Notes under the pieces: model-generated | The model's input: the letters and a program-made list of their open reading frames with translations, nothing else | Told to the model about the DNA's origin: nothing | Database searches by the model: none | Made by a program: the position numbers and the translations under genes | Assembly (NCBI GenBank): GCA_032718565.1 | Contig: JAVGVS010000041.1 | Coordinates: 189,501 to 253,500 of the forward strand | DNA length: 64,000 nucleotides | From: Distichodus sexfasciatus | Taxonomy: Eukaryota; Chordata; Actinopteri; Characiformes; Distichodontidae | Reading direction: 5' to 3' | Shown: piece by piece, positions 60,239-64,000 of the stretch | How the letters are laid out: each line of letters opens with the position of its first letter | Numbering within the stretch: the stretch's first letter is position 1

Positions 60239-63200
60239 ACACACACCTGGCATAGTGTCCCTGTGCTGTGCAGAGCAGCACGCTTGAGAGGAGCAGATGG
60301 GCTACAGCATGGATGGATGGACAGATTAGAGGAAGATGAGGCGATTGTTGGCGCGAGGCGTCAGTTTGGCGACTCTGAATTAAGGACGGACGCGTGTTCC
60401 ACCGCTCTGGAGCCATCTCCATCAGGAAGTAGTGAGGATTATTGAGATGCACTACAAACTTAGGCTTTGCTTTTAATTCTCGCAAATGAATTTTTCCATA
60501 TCGGAATATCTGCAGTGGAAACGTCCAGCTTCGGAAATTCCACTTAAAGGGCCGAGACACCCAGAGTTGGTTTTAGCAGCCCTTCATGATCTAGCCACAT
60601 TGGCGTCTTTGGGTGGAGCGATGCTTAAACATCAAAGAAATTTCAAATATCATATGGAGGTTGTTAAATAGAGACGCGTTACTCACTTGTCATTGTCATT
60701 GTGAACACAGCACGGCACACAGTGCACCACAACCACATGTAACCTCCATCCGTGAAAGAGCAGTGGGCAGCTTTTAGGCAGCAATTGGGGAGCACTGCTT
60801 GGGGACGGTACCTTGAAAATTGGCCAATGCCGATATGTGACCCTGCCTATGATAACCCAGCTAAAGTCATTTTTGGCAACTCTCTGTTTTATACATAAAA
60901 TAATTCTACATAAATTTAAAGAACATTTTCTGAAAATTTCACCTTGGTATCTTTAATACTGACCAAGTAAGGCCATGTCAAAGATTTGGAAAATTACAGG
61001 CTCAGAAAAACAGGTTTTTGAGAAATTTCAATGTAAAAACACACATATTTTCAACACTGATGCATCTTTGAACCATAATTATCCTGACTGTGTGTCATAT
61101 ACCAAATTAAAGCTTACATTCTCCCATTTCAAGTGATATATGACACATTTATGGAAAAATTCTGATACTTTTGGAAAATGGGTCTATTTATTATGATATG
61201 CATGGCGAAAAAGCATGTATAAAAAGTAAGTAGGTATACATATCTTTTTTTTGAGAGATACCAAGCATAAAATGTCAATGAAATAGCCTGGTTAGACTGA
61301 CAAAACGTTCATCTACCGAAAACAAAGCAGTGTTTCTGATGTGTACACAGTGACACAAAGCAACACACACAGAAAGCGGCACCCGGAGAAAGTCGCCATT
61401 TTTCTACCTCCTCTTTACCTGACGTGGCTGCCGCGGATACGCATTGATCTGTATGCACTTTATAATGATAGAACAGTAGTTCCTAAACCGAATAACACCC
61501 AAATCACCAGTTGTTTTTGCACATAAAGTAATCCCAAAGACGTTAGAAAAGAAATGTTTACGAAGCCAACCTCCGGTATTTTCCGGTGGAAAATGGAAAC
61601 GTAAGGTGAATAAAATCATGAATTTCGCTATTTATCCTGTTAGAAATTACATTTCAACCATTACATCCGAAAACCTCAGTACATAATCTATCATTTACTG
61701 CAATAAACTCATATGGCATATTGTTGACATTTTTCTCGCTATGACTACTTTGATGCTCTTTATTTCATAATTAGATTTGGCGATTTTAGCCGGGTTTTCA
61801 CAGGTGGGGTCACATATATGGAAAAATGCCAAATATAGGCCAGATATATCTGTTGATCTCTAATTGTAATGATTTGCTATTGCCAGACATTGAGTTATTA
61901 TCCATTGAATTAATATAATATTGTATCGTCATGAAAGTAGTGATTTGAGCCAGCCTTTACTCCGAACATGGAAGCAGCTGAATAGCTTTCTGGACAAGGC
62001 TGTTGGTTTATTTCTCACTTGTACTTTTGAAAGGAAGTAATGTAGTCTCTCTCCCTCCTCCACTTTCCTTCCTCATCCTCCTCTTCCCCGATCAGAGTGA
62101 GGCTGCATCAAGTGACTCACTCTTAACTCATCCCGTCAAAGCCGCTCGCCCACAAAGATCCGCACATGAGACACAGACACATACCCGGCAAGCGATCTCA
62201 CACACACACACACTCACTCGCGTCCACAGCGGCCAGCGTTTTGCCCATGTGATGGCAGAGAGCGTGGAATGGACTCTTCATTATTCTGATATGTCAGCTT
62301 ACATCAAAGCGCCTCACTGGCTAACTGCATCAGAGCTTGATGTGTCAGCGAGTGTTATCTCTCATTCTGGGCAGATCTACCGAGGACATTTGTGGCATTC
62401 AGCTGGATCGCACGGTCACAAGTTGTGTAGTTTGCGTTAGGGCTGAGTAATAGGGAGCTGATAGTGAAAGTGGCAGTTAGCCAATCTTGGCATTGTTACC
62501 GTCACTAAGCTTTGTGGACACACCACACCAAAGTTGCTCTGTCCTGTCATGCGACTGTTCACATGCTCACATTATAAGGACAAAGTGAAAACGCAAACGT
62601 GAGTGATTATTTGTCATTGTGAACACAGCACAGCACACAGTGCATCACAATCAAACCTCTGCATTTGACCCATCCATGAAGGAGCAGTGGGCATCTAACA
62701 AGGGGAGCACTTGGGGGGCAGTGCTTGGGGATGGTACCTCAGTGGTTCTAATCCTGGATTTGAACCTGCTACCTTCTGATCATGAGGCGAACACACTACC
62801 GTTACATCACCAACTGCCCCAAATTACATATATAATCATTGATCTTATAACTTGAAGCATCATGGAAAACTAGTGCTGTATTCGAAAAGTTTTTATATCA
62901 GTATTACTTTGACCATTACAGTGATTTATTATGCAGTCCTAGTAAGTACATGAGTGCACTGTGTGCCGTATGTATACTGGACGATGTGTGTGTGTGTGTG
63001 TGTGTGTGAGGTCTGAGCGCAGCAGCAGTGGCTGGTCTGATTAGAGCACAGCTCATCAGCTATAGGGCAGAGTTGAGTCATTATCAGAGTTTACATTCTC
63101 CTGCGCTCTCTCCCAGAAGCCAGCAGCTCCCCAGCCTCGCAAGGACAAGGCTAAGAGAGATGCAGAGAGAACTGTGCTGAATGAATTATTATTTGTTATA

Positions 63201-63730
63201 TTATACAGTATATACTATATATGATGCATAATGTTATATATAACATGTTACATATACTTTCCAGATAAAGCTAATCAAAAAATGTCATAGAGCCCTGTCA
63301 GACTGTGAAGAATACACTGAGTGTTTACAGTAAGTATTGTTGTCGGTGTGTGTAAAACTCAGCTGCTTCTGATCTAGAAATCAAGAAAGGCTGTTAGGTG
63401 AGAGAAAATCCCTGCTGTTAAATGGTGTATATTTAGCGTGAATATTGTATTAAAACAGAACCTAAATGTGCGTTATCTGTTGAAACTGAAATGAAAACCA
63501 GAATTAGCAATATAAAGAAGTTAAAACAGATATTTTTCTGTGTCCAGCTGCTCAGAGCGAGGAGAGGGAGTGCGCTTATGCGGAACAGCAGCAGGCGCTG
63601 GCCGAGCGCATCGGCGAGGGAGGAGAGGGCAGAGTCTTCCTGGAGAACTCCACCATCCGCTGCAGTCAGGGCCGCTGGTGCTTTGGCTTGTGGGAAAAGA
63701 AGCACAACGGTGTGCATCTGATCAAGCAAG
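57771..63730 (+). CDS. bmpr2: Bone morphogenetic protein receptor type II, first two coding exons (gene runs off the window)
   Basis: A transmembrane serine/threonine kinase receptor for BMP ligands. Only the start is in the window. Exon 1 (57771-57843) encodes a signal peptide, MAGQGGRTV... with a Leu/Val core (LLVLVLLGPVA), and ends in GTGAGT. Exon 2 (63548-63730) follows TGTCCAG, joins in phase (G|CT) and encodes the start of the three-finger ectodomain: EERECAY, an N-glycosylation site LENSTIRC, then CSQGRWCFGLWEKKHNGV and HLIKQ before GTAAAC. Human BMPR2 has the same pattern (ERLCAF, NGTILCS, CYGLWEK, NLVKQG) and the same exon break. The remaining ectodomain, transmembrane, kinase and long C-terminal tail exons lie beyond 64000. 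The start ATG has A at -3 and G at +4. Intron 1 is 5.7 kb. Whether it is the a or b paralogue cannot be told from 85 residues. Confidence 0.92.
57950..58800. repeat. 850 bp purine-rich (GA) tract in bmpr2 intron 1
   Basis: Plus strand is nearly all A and G with scattered T: imperfect GAGAGA/GAAAGA with longer recurring phrases such as TTGATAGGAAGAA (near 58110, 58319 and 58761) and GGTAGAAATAA (58050 and 58160), suggesting an old higher-order tandem repeat. Long frames on minus (Ser/Leu/Phe-rich) are products of this bias. Confidence 0.88.
58987..59030. repeat. (CA)n microsatellite
   Basis: ACACAC run of about 40 bp; a GT run lies at 58808-58828. Confidence 0.9.
59278..59672. repeat. GTGTT/GAGTT pentanucleotide-type degenerate repeat
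   Basis: About 390 bp of TTGTGTTGTGTTGAGTTGTG-like sequence, with GTTGTGCTATG and GCTGTGTTG variants. Minus-strand frames of His, Asn, Thr and Gln result from it. Confidence 0.9.
59822..59872. repeat. (GGGA)n and (GA)n microsatellite
   Basis: GGGAGGGAGGGAG followed by about 35 bp of AG dinucleotides, in bmpr2 intron 1. Confidence 0.9.
60697..60815 (-). mobile_element. SINE family A, 3' part
   Basis: Reverse copy: CATTGTGAACACAGCACGG, GTGCACCACAACCACATG, AGCACTGCTTGGGGACGG and TACC. The head is missing. Confidence 0.8.
60836..61814. mobile_element. 979 bp non-autonomous DNA transposon with TGTGACCC inverted ends
   Basis: The left end TGTGACCCTGCCTATGATAA and the reverse-complemented right end TGTGACCCCACCTGTGAAAA are inverted repeats of about 33 bp that continue with ACCCRGCTAAARTC. 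Both ends are flanked by TA, as in Tc1/mariner-type insertion. The interior is AT-rich with no transposase frame. Confidence 0.78.
62600..62820 (-). mobile_element. SINE family A, near-full copy
   Basis: Reverse copy with the full tail (GTGATTATTTGTCATTGTG), AGTGCTTGGGGATGGTACC, the B-box equivalent GGATTTGAACCTGC and the head GTTACATCACCAACTGCCCC. Confidence 0.88.
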
Positions 63731-63756
63731 GTAAACTCGCTGTGGACCACAAACAC

Positions 63757-63991
63757 TAGAGCTGGACAATTAATCTGAAATTCTGTTGAACCTCTAATTC
63801 ACGCAGCCTTGCTCATCAATTAGCAACTCAGCAACTTGGGGTTAAGGGTCATGCTCAGGGATGCAGTGGTGGTGGTGCTAATCTCAATGAATGAAACAAA
63901 AATAATTGTGTTAGTACTTTTCCCAATGTGTGTTCATAAATTAATCATTCCTTGATAAATTAATCGTGATATTGATATATCGTCCACCCCC
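63757..63991. mobile_element. AGRGCTGGA-type MITE copy in bmpr2 intron 2, with a SINE B fragment inside
   Basis: Starts TAGAGCTGGACAATTAATC and ends TTAATCGTGATATTGATAT then CGTCCACCCC, the layout of the element at 42065-42502. Within it, 63815-63880 (CAGCAACTTGGGGTTAAGGG, TCATGCTCAGGGATGCAGTG) is a family B SINE piece, so a SINE was inserted or recombined into the MITE. Confidence 0.6.
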
Positions 63992-64000
63992 GACAAACAT

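Overview
This is a 64 kb piece of a ray-finned (teleost) fish nuclear genome. It has spliced vertebrate genes with GT-AG introns. Intergenic DNA and introns carry many CA/GT and CT/GA microsatellites, at least fourteen copies or fragments of one tRNA-derived SINE family, a second tRNA-like SINE family, one DANA-like SINE and several short terminal-inverted-repeat DNA transposons (hAT-, Harbinger- and Tc1-like by their target-site duplications). No bacterial, organellar or viral segment was seen. The species cannot be named from the sequence; the DANA-like SINE is compatible with an ostariophysan or other lower teleost, but that is only a hint.

Layout: 1-21.3 kb is intergenic DNA with SINEs, two dateable hAT-like elements and no gene I can support. 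21.3-23.5 kb holds a two-exon chemokine receptor gene, cxcr4 (most like the a paralogue), on the minus strand; a tandem repeat sits between its TATA-like box and its start codon. 23.5-30.0 kb is microsatellite-rich intergenic DNA with a 540 bp TG-rich block. 30.0-45.9 kb is ica1l (islet cell autoantigen 1-like, a BAR/AH-domain protein) on the plus strand. All 14 coding exons could be placed and join in frame to 579 codons. 43.3-48.9 kb is the tail-to-tail spacer, with a MITE nested in a SINE. 48.98-53.4 kb, possibly to 55.2 kb, is fam117b on the minus strand. 55.2-57.4 kb is a CpG-rich divergent promoter region. From 57.77 kb to the window end is the 5' part of bmpr2 (BMP type II receptor): the signal-peptide exon and the first ectodomain exon.

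The genes are not an operon and no shared pathway is implied. CXCR4 is a chemokine GPCR, ICA1L a Golgi/vesicle BAR protein, FAM117B a poorly understood serine-rich phosphoprotein and BMPR2 a receptor kinase. The ICA1L-FAM117B-BMPR2 cluster is conserved with human 2q33, but bmpr2 points the opposite way relative to fam117b, and cxcr4 (human 2q22) sits next to ica1l. I found no convincing undescribed molecular system. The most useful leads are a partial duplication of an ica1l exon end with an intact splice donor, the cxcr4 5'UTR repeat, the local rearrangement, and the nested transposons with readable target-site duplications.
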